Assembly (NCBI RefSeq): GCF_012427705.1
Contig: NZ_CP048602.1
Span: forward strand, 2,418,001 to 2,482,000
Source of the DNA: Vreelandella piezotolerans
Lineage (GTDB): Bacteria > Pseudomonadota > Gammaproteobacteria > Pseudomonadales > Halomonadaceae
Length of the DNA: 64,000 nt
Reading direction: 5' to 3'
Part shown: positions 57,023 to 64,000 of the stretch, one piece after another
How positions within the stretch are numbered: position 1 is the stretch's first letter
Layout: every line of letters begins with the position of its first letter
The notes under the pieces: model-generated
Told to the model about the DNA's origin: nothing
Databases searched by the model: none
Seen by the model: only the letters and a program-made list of their open reading frames with translations
Program-made: the position numbers and the translations under genes

Positions 57023-57831
57023 GAACCGTCGTCCTTTCTAGACTGAAGCTGACGAACACATCCTCTTATCACTCGCGCAATCGAAAAGAGTTTTCGCCTC
57101 GCTGGTGTTTGGCGCTCACCTTCTAGTGAGCTGTCAAGTTTGATGAAATCCTCCCACACCAATAACGGTCTTACTTCTTGGACCTTAACGCCCTTCGTTT
57201 CAAAATAAGGCCAGTCATCCAGCACACACCGGATCGCTGTCGTAGCCGCTAACAATTTAGCCGCGCCCGCTGGAGTCACGACATACCCTACTGCTCCGGA
57301 GGGCCATGTTTTAAAACCTCTGCCAAGTTTAAAGGGCCCCATGGGCGTCCAACGCTTTAACGGCTCAAGAAAGTGGTATAGCGTTTTCCGGCGGTGATCT
57401 TTTTTAGAGTGACCTAGCAACACCACGTCGAACCGAGCGGAGACACCGTTCAGGCGGTCTAAGAATTGACAAAGCTCCTCTTCAATGAGCGCATCGTCTT
57501 CAAAAATGACACCTGGCTTTCCAGCCTCCACCACCTGCTGCCAGATTCTTCGATGGCTTAAAAAACAGCTCACTTCGCCTTGAGTAAGCATCCGGCCATA
57601 CCGCGCTTGAATAGCCTCACGTTCGATGGGCAGATCGGCATGCTCGATCCTTTCCAGGACCGTGGCATCGATGTACTCAAACGAGATATCAAGCCGAGAC
57701 AGTTGACGCTCAATAGAGGCCATCCTTGTCTCATCTCTCATGGTCAGTACAAAAACGCCAAACGGCTCAATGCTCACACGTCTGCTCCTTGAATCAATAG
57801 GGCTCGTTAAGGTGGGGGAAAAGTGGCTCAT
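57019..57831 (-). CDS. Glycosyltransferase family 25 (LPS galactosyltransferase type)
   Basis: 270 residues from the ATG at 57831, which has AGGGGA five bases upstream. GT25 features: FGVFVLTMRDETRMASIERQLSRL, LTQGEVSCFLSHRRIWQQVVEAG, GVIFEDDALIEEE (the acidic metal site), and PSGAVGYVVTPAGAAKLLAAT. Related enzymes add galactose or glucose to lipooligosaccharide in the cytosol. Overlaps the downstream flippase-like gene by four bases, so the two probably act on one glycan. Donor and acceptor are unknown. Confidence 0.85.
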   Translation of the reverse strand: MSHFSPTLTSPIDSRSRRVSIEPFGVFVLTMRDETRMASIERQLSRLDISFEYIDATVLERIEHADLPIEREAIQARYGRMLTQGEVSCFLSHRRIWQQVVEAGKPGVIFEDDALIEEELCQFLDRLNGVSARFDVVLLGHSKKDHRRKTLYHFLEPLKRWTPMGPFKLGRGFKTWPSGAVGYVVTPAGAAKLLAATTAIRCVLDDWPYFETKGVKVQEVRPLLVWEDFIKLDSSLEGERQTPARRKLFSIARVIRGCVRQLQSRKDDGS

Positions 57832-57947
57832 ATTGTCCCCTAACCTACGCCAGCCTGGCTACTCAGCATTGGCATTGCGGCTTTAAAGATGCATCGTCTT
57901 CTCGACGACGGTAGGCTATGGGTATTCATTACTGCAAGGAAGCAGCC

Positions 57948-58457
57948 ATGGCGACCTACCGACGAGCTCACCTACCCGGCGGCACCTACTTTTTCACCGT
58001 AGTAACGTATGGCCGCCAGCCGCTGTTATCGGATCGCTTGAACATAGACGCCCTCGGTCGAGCTTTTCGTCGAGTGCGCGACGAACGTCCCTTTCTCATG
58101 GATGCGTTCGTTCTTCTACCGGACCACCTGCACTGTCTCTGGACCCTCCCCGAAGGCGATGCGGATTACTCCTACCGATGGAGAGACGTCAAAAAATATG
58201 CCTCTCAAGAATTCTTGCTTCCCCCCGGTAGCCAACATGCTTGGCAGCGTGGATTTTGGGAGCACGTCATCCGCGATGAGAACGATTGGCAGCGCCACAT
58301 TGATTACATCCATTACAACCCAGTGAAGCACGGCTGGGCCCACGCCCCTCGCAAATGGCAGTGGTCCAGCTTCCACCGATGCGTCAAGAAGGGATGGTAC
58401 GAGCCAGACTGGGGCACGCAAGACATCCCGGACGTCGCCGATATGGACTGGGAGTAG
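57948..58457 (+). CDS. rayT: REP-associated tyrosine transposase (RAYT)
   Basis: 169 residues from the ATG at 57948, eight bases after AAGGA. Y1_Tnp (IS200-like) fold: HLPGGTYFFTVVTYGRQPLL, the HUH motif in LLPDHLHCLWTLPEGDADY, and the catalytic-tyrosine helix in HIDYIHYNPVKHGW. The C-terminal RKWQWSSFHRCVKKGWYEPDWG tail is typical of chromosomal RAYTs. These proteins act on REP sequences that start with GTAG; a REP-like element begins 12 bases after the stop, and four others lie within 6 kb. RAYTs are domesticated and not mobile as insertion sequences. Confidence 0.92.
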   Translation: MATYRRAHLPGGTYFFTVVTYGRQPLLSDRLNIDALGRAFRRVRDERPFLMDAFVLLPDHLHCLWTLPEGDADYSYRWRDVKKYASQEFLLPPGSQHAWQRGFWEHVIRDENDWQRHIDYIHYNPVKHGWAHAPRKWQWSSFHRCVKKGWYEPDWGTQDIPDVADMDWE

Positions 58458-58468
58458 AATACCTGACC

Positions 58469-58515
58469 CTCCTACCGGAGTGCTTCGCGGGTGCGCTCCG
58501 CTTGCGCCGCTCTAC
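58469..58515 (-). repeat. REP-like element R2, fused to the 3' end of cysQ
   Basis: On the minus strand it starts GTAGAGCGGCGCAAGCGGAG and passes through GCGCACCCGCGAAGCA to a short hairpin CTCC-GGTA-GGAG (58469-58480). Head and core match R3 and R5. Its GTAG lies on 58515-58512, so the TAG of the head is the cysQ stop codon. Confidence 0.78.
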
Positions 58516-59276
58516 GAATAACCCCACACAACAAAGGAGGGGTTCAAGGTCTGGTCAGGGTTGGCGTAGCTAAGCGGCTGCCCTTCCAGGGTCTCTATTC
58601 GACCACCTGCATAACGCACGACGGCATGGGCGGCAGCGGTATCCCAGAGACTAGTGGGGCCTAACCGTGGGTACACATCGGCTTTACCTTCTGCAATCAG
58701 ACAACTTTTCAGCGAGCTTCCCATGGGCTGAATCTCATAAGCGCCCAGCGTCTCCAACCAAGCGGACAAGGCAGGGCTTGCATGGGAGCGGCTGCCCAGT
58801 ACCCGCCATGCGCTTCCTGGTGAAGGTTTGCCGGTCACTTGAATCACATGGCGCTGTCCATCAGCGTCGATTCTAAAAGCCCCCATACCGTCTGCGGCGA
58901 TATAAGCCACCCCCAGCGCAGGCGCCGTGACGACCCCCAAAATAGGCGCACCGTGTTCAATCAGCGCAATATTCACCGTAAACTCATCATTTCGCTTGAT
59001 GAACTCTTTGGTGCCATCCAGCGGGTCGACCAGCCAATAGCAGCCCTCTTTCCCCACGCCTGAAAAGCCCTCTATATCTTCTTCCGACAAGATCGGCAGC
59101 GTCGTCGACAGCGCCTCCAAGCCGCGCCGTATCACTTGATGCGCCGCTCGATCCGCCTCTGTGAGCGGGCTGTTATCTTCTTTAATCGTGACATCAAACT
59201 CACGAGCATACACGGCCATAATGGCGCGATCAGCGTCCTTGGCAATGGCCAACACCTGTTCGAGTAATTCCCGCAT
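58512..59276 (-). CDS. cysQ: 3'(2'),5'-bisphosphate nucleotidase
   Basis: 254 residues. Converts the sulfate-assimilation by-product PAP to AMP. Inositol-monophosphatase fold: SPLTEADRAAHQVI, ILSEEDIEGFSG, the metal site WLVDPLDGTKEFIKRNDEFTVNIALIE, and LWDTAAAHAVVRYAGGRI. Start chosen at ATG 59276, preceded by GGGGGGAG; the frame is open to 59324 but that would run through a terminator. The stop TAG is the head of REP element R2. cysDN of the same pathway is at 14.3-16.7 kb. Confidence 0.92.
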   Translation of the reverse strand: MRELLEQVLAIAKDADRAIMAVYAREFDVTIKEDNSPLTEADRAAHQVIRRGLEALSTTLPILSEEDIEGFSGVGKEGCYWLVDPLDGTKEFIKRNDEFTVNIALIEHGAPILGVVTAPALGVAYIAADGMGAFRIDADGQRHVIQVTGKPSPGSAWRVLGSRSHASPALSAWLETLGAYEIQPMGSSLKSCLIAEGKADVYPRLGPTSLWDTAAAHAVVRYAGGRIETLEGQPLSYANPDQTLNPSFVVWGYS

Positions 59277-59290
59277 ACTCCCCCCAGATA

Positions 59291-59314
59291 GTAAAAAACC
59301 GCCCATAGGACGGT
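59291..59314 (-). terminator. Rho-independent terminator of galU
   Basis: On the minus strand ACCGTCC pairs with GGGCGGT (one G-T wobble) across loop TAT, directly followed by TTTTTTAC. It lies between the galU stop (59343) and the cysQ start, so it also rules out cysQ starts upstream of 59291. Confidence 0.85.
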
Positions 59315-59342
59315 TTTCAAACATTCATCATTCAACAGCTCG

Positions 59343-60200
59343 TCAAACGTCGTAGCCCGCTTCCCGGGCGAGCGTGGTGTTGGCTTGCAGCCAGCCTTCG
59401 ATGTGTCCGCAATCGAAGGTGCGGCCATGCATACGGAACGCCTGCACGGTTTGACCTTCCTGCATCAAGCGGTCGATGGCATCGGTTAGCTGGATTTCAT
59501 TACCCGCACCCGGTGGCTGATCGCGCAGCAGCTCCATGATGCGGTACGGCAGCACATAGCGGCCAATGACAGAAAGTCGCGACGGCGCGTCTTCCGGTTT
59601 GGGCTTTTCCACCACCCCACGCATGGTGGCGCTCTCCCCCGCGGCTGGCTCATCGCAGTCGACAATGCCGTAACGATAAACGTCTTCTTGCGGCACCGCT
59701 TCTACCATGATCTGCGACGCATCGGAGGCTTCCCAGCGCTCGACCATGCTGCCCAAGTCACACACGCTGCTGCCTACCTGGGGTTTGACCAGTACGTCCG
59801 GCAGAATCACCGCAAAGGGCTCGTCTTTGTCTAACAAGTGAGAAGCGCAGAAAATAGCATGACCCAGCCCTTTTGCGTTGGGCTGACGCACGCTGGTCAC
59901 TTTCAGCTTTTTAGGCGAAATGGCCGAAAGGGTTTCCAGCAGCGCATCTTTACCCTTGCTAGCTAGCGAATGCTCGAGTTCAAAATGCGCATCGAAGTGG
60001 TCTTCAATGGCCGATTTTCCGGCACGCGTGACCAAAATGATTTCGTTGATACCCGCCGCCAGCGCTTCTTCCACTACGTGCTGGATAAGGGGGCGATCCA
60101 CCACCGGCACCATCTCTTTAGGAATCGCCTTGCTGATCGGCAGCAGGCGGGTACCGAATCCAGCCACCGGAATAATCGCTTTGCGTACTTGAGTCATCAT
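59343..60200 (-). CDS. galU: UTP-glucose-1-phosphate uridylyltransferase
   Basis: 285 residues. Makes UDP-glucose for LPS, capsule and trehalose or cellulose synthesis. Seen: KAIIPVAGFGTRLLPISKAIPKEMVPVVDRP (nucleotide-binding and GxGTR signature), EIILVTRAGKSAIEDHFD, FAVILPDVLV, EKPKPEDAPSRLSVIGRYVL and TFDCGHIEGWLQANT. Two ATG codons in a row at 60200 and 60197 follow AAGGAC; either can be the start. Upstream are three REP elements, then pgm, which supplies its substrate glucose-1-phosphate. Confidence 0.96.
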   Translation of the reverse strand: MMTQVRKAIIPVAGFGTRLLPISKAIPKEMVPVVDRPLIQHVVEEALAAGINEIILVTRAGKSAIEDHFDAHFELEHSLASKGKDALLETLSAISPKKLKVTSVRQPNAKGLGHAIFCASHLLDKDEPFAVILPDVLVKPQVGSSVCDLGSMVERWEASDASQIMVEAVPQEDVYRYGIVDCDEPAAGESATMRGVVEKPKPEDAPSRLSVIGRYVLPYRIMELLRDQPPGAGNEIQLTDAIDRLMQEGQTVQAFRMHGRTFDCGHIEGWLQANTTLAREAGYDV

Positions 60201-60331
60201 TAACGTCCTTTTATTGAGCGTGCCTTCCACGAGAAGTCATAAACATCGAACCACGCCAAACGATATGCAATAGACATGCCGAACAATATAGCAGGAACGC
60301 CTCTACCGGAGCGAGCCTGGTACCACCTTCG

Positions 60332-60385
60332 GCACTCCTACTGGAGTGCTTCGCGGGTGCGCTATCGCTTACCACGCGCTACGAG
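60332..60385 (-). repeat. REP-like element R3
   Basis: Minus-strand element: head GTAGCGCGTGGTAAGCGATA, core GCGCACCCGCGAA, hairpin GCACTCC-AGTA-GGAGTGC (60332-60349). First of three alternating elements between galU and pgm. Confidence 0.8.
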
Positions 60386-60400
60386 TGTCTGCACCGCCCC

Positions 60401-60472
60401 GTAGCGCGGCGTAACGACTGAGCGAGAGCAACGAGCGAAGGAGGCACCCGCGAAGGCGGCGATAGCCGCCTG
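60401..60472 (+). repeat. REP-like element R4
   Basis: Plus-strand copy closely matching R1: GTAGCGCGGCGTAACG, GAGCGAGAGCAACGAGCG, GGCACCCGCGA, hairpin AGGCGGC-GATA-GCCGCCT (60454-60471). Lies head to head with R3, only about 18 bases between their GTAG ends. Confidence 0.82.
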
Positions 60473-60515
60473 GATAAGGCCACCGTGAAGGATCACACCT
60501 CAGTACCAAAATCCG

Positions 60516-60565
60516 GCACTCCTGACGGAGTGCGTCGCGGGTGCGCTCCGTTTACCACACGCTAC
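60516..60565 (-). repeat. REP-like element R5
   Basis: Minus-strand element: head GTAGCGTGTGGTAAACGGA, core GCGCACCCGCGAC, hairpin GCACTCC-GTCA-GGAGTGC (60516-60533). Its head starts ten bases past the pgm stop, so its hairpin is the first structure a pgm transcript meets and may act on the message end. Confidence 0.8.
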
Positions 60566-60574
60566 TTGAATGAC

Positions 60575-62167
60575 TTACCCTTTCAACACGCCAGATAACA
60601 GCGAGGTGGCACTTTCAATCAGCTCGTCGAGATGCTGCGGCCCTTTGAAGCTTTCCGCGTACACTTTGTAGAGCGATTCCGTGCCGCTGGGGCGGGCGGC
60701 GAACCAACCGTTTTCGGTGGTGACTTTCAAACCACCGATGGCGGCTTGGTTACCCGGGGCTTTGACCAAAACGGCGGTGATGGGGTCGCCTGCCAAGGTG
60801 GTGTCGGTGATGCTATCGGCGGTGAGGTTTTTAAACGCGGCTTTCTCTTCTGCGCTGCAGGCGGTATCGACCCGTTTATAGAACGGCTCGCCAAAGAGTT
60901 CGGTGAGGGTTTGGTAATACTCACTGGGCGTTTTGCCAGTAACGGCCATAATCTCAGCAGCCAGCAAACACAGCACGATGCCGTCTTTATCGGTGGACCA
61001 CGCCTCGCCTGCTTGGGTGAGCAGGCTTGCGCCAGCGCTCTCTTCACCCCCAAAGGCTAACCAGCCTTCGTGCAAGCCATCCACGAACCACTTGAAACCG
61101 ACCGGCACTTCAAACAGCTCACGGTTGTGAGAAGTCACGACACGATCAATCATCGAAGAAGAGACCAGCGTTTTACCGATTTTCAGCGAATCGCGCCATT
61201 GGGGGCGATGGCTGATCAGGTAATCCACACACACCGCCAGGAAGTGGTTCGGGTTCATCAACCCGTTGGCATCGACAATGCCGTGACGGTCGGCGTCCGG
61301 GTCGTTGCCAAAGGCGATATCGAAGCGGTCTTTGATCTTGATCAGGTTCGCCATGGCATCCGCACTAGAGCAATCCATACGGATCTTGCCGTCGTGATCG
61401 GGCGGCATGAACCCGAAGCTGGCATCAATGGTGGTGTTCACGACGTCCAGGTGCAGGCCGAAATGCTCACCAACCGCCTGCCACACGGGCAGCGCCGTGC
61501 CGCCCATCGGGTCTGCGCCCAGCCTTAGGTTGGCGTTCTGGATGGCGGCCATGTCCACCACGCTGCCTAAATGGGCCACGTAATGTGCGGTGTAGTCATA
61601 CTCCTGGGCGTGGGCTAGCGCCTCTTCCAACGATACCAACGTAATGTCACTTAACTGACGCAGCAGGTACGCATTGGCACGCAGCTCGATCCACTGCGTC
61701 GCTTCGGTATCGGCAGGGCCACCGTGATAAGGGTTGTACTTGATACCGCCATCTTCCGGCGGGTTATGGCTAGGGGTGATGATCAAACCATCGGCTTTTG
61801 CCGCAGGCATGGCATGGCGCTGCTGCGCGTTGTGCTGCAAAATCGCATGGCTGACCAACGGGGTTGCCGTGTAACCGTGGCCTTTTTCCACCATCACCGG
61901 CACTTTATTGGCTGCCAGCACCCGCAGTGCACACTCCCAGGCGGGGCGTGAAAGCGCATGGGTGTCCACACCTAAAAACAGCGGCCCTTGGTAATCTTCC
62001 GCTTGGCGGTAATCCACCACTGCTTGGGTAATGGCGATAATGTGCGCCTCGTTGAACGTGCGCTGGGTAGCTCGGCCTCGGTGTCCCGAGGTGCCAAAGG
62101 CCACCCGCTCGCTCGCAATGCTGGCATCCGGTGTCTGATCAAAAAATGCCGCTACGATGGCTTCCAT
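60575..62167 (-). CDS. pgm: Phosphoglucomutase (alpha-D-glucose phosphate-specific)
   Basis: 530 residues from the ATG at 62167, six bases after AAGGAG; the ATG at 62173 would sit against that site. Interconverts glucose-6- and glucose-1-phosphate. Seen: VAFGTSGHRGRATQ, the phosphoserine loop IITPSHNPPEDGGIKYNPYHGGPAD, the metal site AFGNDPDADRHGIVD, FGGEESAGAS and the phosphate-binding RPSGTESLYKVY. Works with galU next door, and with pgi at 2030, to feed UDP-glucose. Followed by REP element R5 and not by a T-rich terminator. Confidence 0.95.
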   Translation of the reverse strand: MEAIVAAFFDQTPDASIASERVAFGTSGHRGRATQRTFNEAHIIAITQAVVDYRQAEDYQGPLFLGVDTHALSRPAWECALRVLAANKVPVMVEKGHGYTATPLVSHAILQHNAQQRHAMPAAKADGLIITPSHNPPEDGGIKYNPYHGGPADTEATQWIELRANAYLLRQLSDITLVSLEEALAHAQEYDYTAHYVAHLGSVVDMAAIQNANLRLGADPMGGTALPVWQAVGEHFGLHLDVVNTTIDASFGFMPPDHDGKIRMDCSSADAMANLIKIKDRFDIAFGNDPDADRHGIVDANGLMNPNHFLAVCVDYLISHRPQWRDSLKIGKTLVSSSMIDRVVTSHNRELFEVPVGFKWFVDGLHEGWLAFGGEESAGASLLTQAGEAWSTDKDGIVLCLLAAEIMAVTGKTPSEYYQTLTELFGEPFYKRVDTACSAEEKAAFKNLTADSITDTTLAGDPITAVLVKAPGNQAAIGGLKVTTENGWFAARPSGTESLYKVYAESFKGPQHLDELIESATSLLSGVLKG

Positions 62168-62271
62168 GTGCATCTCCTTGCTAAATTCGCCACACGCACT
62201 GCGATTCCCGCCGCGCACACTATAAATATGACGATGATAGTAATAAGCAAAACGCCAAGGCTAGCATACCC

Positions 62272-62787
62272 TTAGCGTAAAGTTGCCCAATAAAAACTCA
62301 ACGCTGCCAGTGTAAAACTATCTTCTAACTTGCCCTGCGCTAACTCACGTGGCAAAGCCTTTATGGGTATTTTTACAATGCGCTCTGCTTCTCGATCCCG
62401 CCTATGTGGTGGGTGATTAGAAGGCAATTTCGCCAAATAAATATCGATACAGGAAGTCAGTATGGCCGTATTAGGGCGTACTTTTCCCAGCCTGGTAAGC
62501 TGCGCTGGCGCTGCGAGTAGCCCCGTTTCCTCACGCAGTTCTCGCAGCGCGCACTGCTGCGATGTTTCGTGAGCTTCACCGTAGCCACGCGGAATTTCCC
62601 ACGTGACTGCCCCCTGTTGGGCGGGTCTGCGCATCTCCAGCAGCCACACCATGTCACCCACTAGCGGCAGCACCGCCGCTCCGGCCTGCGCCCCCGGCTC
62701 ATCGACATAGTGATAGGCACCCTCTCGCACCACGCGAAACCAAGGGTTCTGATACTCGATATGCTTATCTGAGGAGTGTGTAGGCAC
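62272..62787 (-). CDS. NUDIX hydrolase
   Basis: 171 residues. Complete Nudix box: G-YGEAH-E-TSQQCAL-RELREETGL. Surrounding sequence (NPWFRVVREGAYHYVDEPGAQAGAAVLPLVGDMVWLLEMRRP, PNTAILTSCIDIYLAKLP) is close to the ADP-ribose/nucleoside-sugar hydrolase group. Start is GTG at 62787, overlapping the stop TAG of the upstream unrecognised gene by one base (TAGTG). Sugar-nucleotide hydrolysis would suit the neighbours galU, pgm and glmM, but the substrate is not shown. Confidence 0.85.
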   Translation of the reverse strand: MPTHSSDKHIEYQNPWFRVVREGAYHYVDEPGAQAGAAVLPLVGDMVWLLEMRRPAQQGAVTWEIPRGYGEAHETSQQCALRELREETGLLAAPAQLTRLGKVRPNTAILTSCIDIYLAKLPSNHPPHRRDREAERIVKIPIKALPRELAQGKLEDSFTLAALSFYWATLR

Positions 62788-63770
62788 TATTTCAACTCCA
62801 CGCCCATAAAGCGCGTTAGTTTAGGGTAAAGGCCAAACCAGTTGCGCCGCTCACACCAGGAAACCCCATGCGCCTTGGCTTTCTCTTCTGCGTACTCCAA
62901 GGCTTTATCGGCCAAAATGCTCGCCAGCTCTTCGCTGCCCAAGGTAGAGATAAAGTTAAACAGATCATAGCCTGCTTTCAGCGTGGCCAACTCTTCCCGT
63001 CGGCTACCAATTGAAATACCCGTATCCAACAGCCACAGCGGCAAACGAGAAAGCACCTGGATGCGATCCATCACGAACGCCTCCCCTTCCCCCACGAACA
63101 GGCCGTTGTAGCTCGCATCTACGACTTCCAAGCGGAACTGATCACGCTGAAGAGCGGGTATCTCCAACGCGCCAAGCGCCGAATACCAATCAGAACGCGA
63201 CCCTAGCGGCTTGCCGCTTTGTTCGACCAGCGCCAGCGTTCGTTGGTGAACGCTGCGCTGCTGTTCCGCCTCTACAGCAACCTCCGTGGTGGAAGTAGCA
63301 GCCCCAGCTAACCGCAAGCGTATCTGCTCGCTCAATGCCCCGGGTTTCTTCTCGAGCGACACGATAGAGGGCTGATAGCAGGTTAAAACATCGCTGGCTG
63401 TTTCTAACTGCTTTTTGAGCTGGCTAGCCTGCACAGCCGTCAGCTCGGCCTTACGCACGCCGCCCAACTGAGACACCACATAGTTGGCGTCCAAGTGCTC
63501 AAAATAGTCGACCAGGGAAAAGCCATTCTCCAGGCCGAAGCCGCGAATCATCAGCTTGCTCTCGTTGTGCTCATCGCGCTTGAACCAACGCTGAACATGC
63601 TTGGATGCCAGTAACGAAATAATCGCCGGGTTATCGATCAGTAAATTTGGCGAAAGCACCACGCCATCCGCAAATAGCACGCCTGCCATAAAACGAGCGC
63701 GCACGTCATCTGGGCTTAACTGGCGCACGGAGTCGCAATTAGCCAGAAACAGCTTCTCTTTTAGAATCAT
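62787..63770 (-). CDS. Unrecognised protein coupled to a NUDIX gene
   Basis: 327 residues from the ATG at 63770 (a second possible start lies eight codons upstream). I do not recognise the family. No signal peptide, membrane helix or cysteine pattern is seen. The N-terminal third (KLFLANCDSVRQLSPDDVRARFMAGVLFADGVVLSPNLLIDN) looks like a compact alpha/beta segment; ~125-190 is rich in Gln, Glu and Lys and likely helical or coiled coil; the C-terminus ends in charged helices (ILADKALEYAEEKAKAHGVSW). It shares its stop with the NUDIX GTG start, and lies just after glmM and its terminator, so it has its own promoter. Confidence 0.75.
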   Translation of the reverse strand: MILKEKLFLANCDSVRQLSPDDVRARFMAGVLFADGVVLSPNLLIDNPAIISLLASKHVQRWFKRDEHNESKLMIRGFGLENGFSLVDYFEHLDANYVVSQLGGVRKAELTAVQASQLKKQLETASDVLTCYQPSIVSLEKKPGALSEQIRLRLAGAATSTTEVAVEAEQQRSVHQRTLALVEQSGKPLGSRSDWYSALGALEIPALQRDQFRLEVVDASYNGLFVGEGEAFVMDRIQVLSRLPLWLLDTGISIGSRREELATLKAGYDLFNFISTLGSEELASILADKALEYAEEKAKAHGVSWCERRNWFGLYPKLTRFMGVELK

Positions 63771-63802
63771 CGACCTGTTACCTAGCCACAACAAAGTGCC
63801 AC

Positions 63803-63826
63803 AAAAAAGCCAGCCGAAAGGCTGGC
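63803..63826 (-). terminator. Rho-independent terminator of glmM
   Basis: On the minus strand GCCAGCC pairs with GGCTGGC across loop TTTC, followed by TTTTTTGT. It lies 25 bases after the glmM stop. Confidence 0.9.
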
Positions 63827-63850
63827 TGGCTTGAACTACTCACGGCCGGA

Positions 63851-64000
63851 TTACGCCAGCGCTGCGGCGATTTTCTCCGCGCAAGACGTCGCCTGCTCGG
63901 CATCCACTGCTTCAACCATCACACGAATCAGCGGCTCGGTGCCTGATTTACGCAACAGCACACGGCCACTATCGCCAAGCTCCGTTTCTACGTTGGCGAC
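63851..64000 (-). CDS. glmM: Phosphoglucosamine mutase, C-terminal end (cut by window edge)
   Basis: The last 49 codons and stop of a gene running out of the window. The translated end, [20 protein letters not shown] followed by [20 protein letters not shown] and AEKIAAALA, matches the C-terminal phosphate-binding domain of GlmM ([14 protein letters not shown]), distinct from the RPSGTESLYK end of pgm nearby. GlmM makes glucosamine-1-phosphate for UDP-GlcNAc. A strong terminator follows. Only the C-terminus can be judged, so a related phosphomutase cannot be fully excluded. Confidence 0.85.
   Translation of the reverse strand, partial: VANVETELGDSGRVLLRKSGTEPLIRVMVEAVDAEQATSCAEKIAAALA

Noticed and set aside
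57832..58515. Complete IS200-type insertion sequence
   Set aside because: The transposase is a RAYT by its motifs; no matching left and right ends flank it and the elements around are REPs.

Overview
The window is a stretch of a Gammaproteobacterial chromosome, most likely Halomonadaceae (Halomonas type). The evidence is high-GC coding sequence, a nudF-yqiB-cpdA block, cmoAB, rsmC and cmoM, an unfused cysDN pair, a tupBCA tungstate transporter, an RfaH paralogue beside capsule genes, and a dense set of c-di-GMP and PAS/GAF signalling proteins. Genus placement is inference. It runs without gaps from a truncated parE (left edge) to a truncated glmM (right edge).

1-23.9 kb is mostly housekeeping: parE, pgi, the tRNA wobble-uridine genes cmoA and cmoB, a membrane Zn-protease, an App1-like phosphatase coupled to a PfpI/DJ-1 protein, the tupBCA operon with a divergent helix-turn-helix regulator, mmuM with a Tat-exported binding protein, cysDN, nudF-yqiB-cpdA, a TPR protein, greB, rsmC-cmoM and an Aer-type chemoreceptor.

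24.1-40.4 kb is accessory and signalling: an 18-cysteine copper-storage-like four-helix protein; an unusual overlapping cluster of binding lipoprotein, CDF-family transporter and K+ channel-like protein; a 7TMR-type diguanylate cyclase; a DUF333 lipoprotein; a very large orphan PAS/GAF histidine kinase; a PNPOx-like protein; a CAP-domain protein; tRNA-Arg(CCT); an AEC transporter; and a convergent pair made of an SGDEF-EAL protein and a GGDEF protein whose stop codons share one TTAA.

40.7-55.0 kb is the most interesting part. It is one tightly packed, partly overlapping transcription unit: kpsC, kpsS, an SDR, an LtaS-like phosphoglycerol-type transferase, a 2441-residue fully reducing type I PKS and an alpha-oxoamine synthase. 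The set recalls the WcbA/O/P/Q/R/T proteins of the Burkholderia pseudomallei capsule locus. I infer that it makes a polyketide-derived, sphingoid-like lipid with a glycerophosphate-type head group, onto which KpsS/KpsC build the beta-Kdo linker of a capsule. No polymer or kpsMTED genes are in the window. A heptamer tandem repeat starting at the last stop codon and an RfaH follow.

55.8-64 kb holds an AT-rich flippase/GT25 pair on the other strand, a RAYT (REP-associated transposase) with five REP-like elements nearby, and sugar-nucleotide and sulfur genes: cysQ, galU, pgm, a NUDIX hydrolase coupled to an unrecognised protein, and the 3' end of glmM. The only gene-free stretch over 300 bases, 60201-60574, is largely three alternating REP elements; I see nothing else in it.
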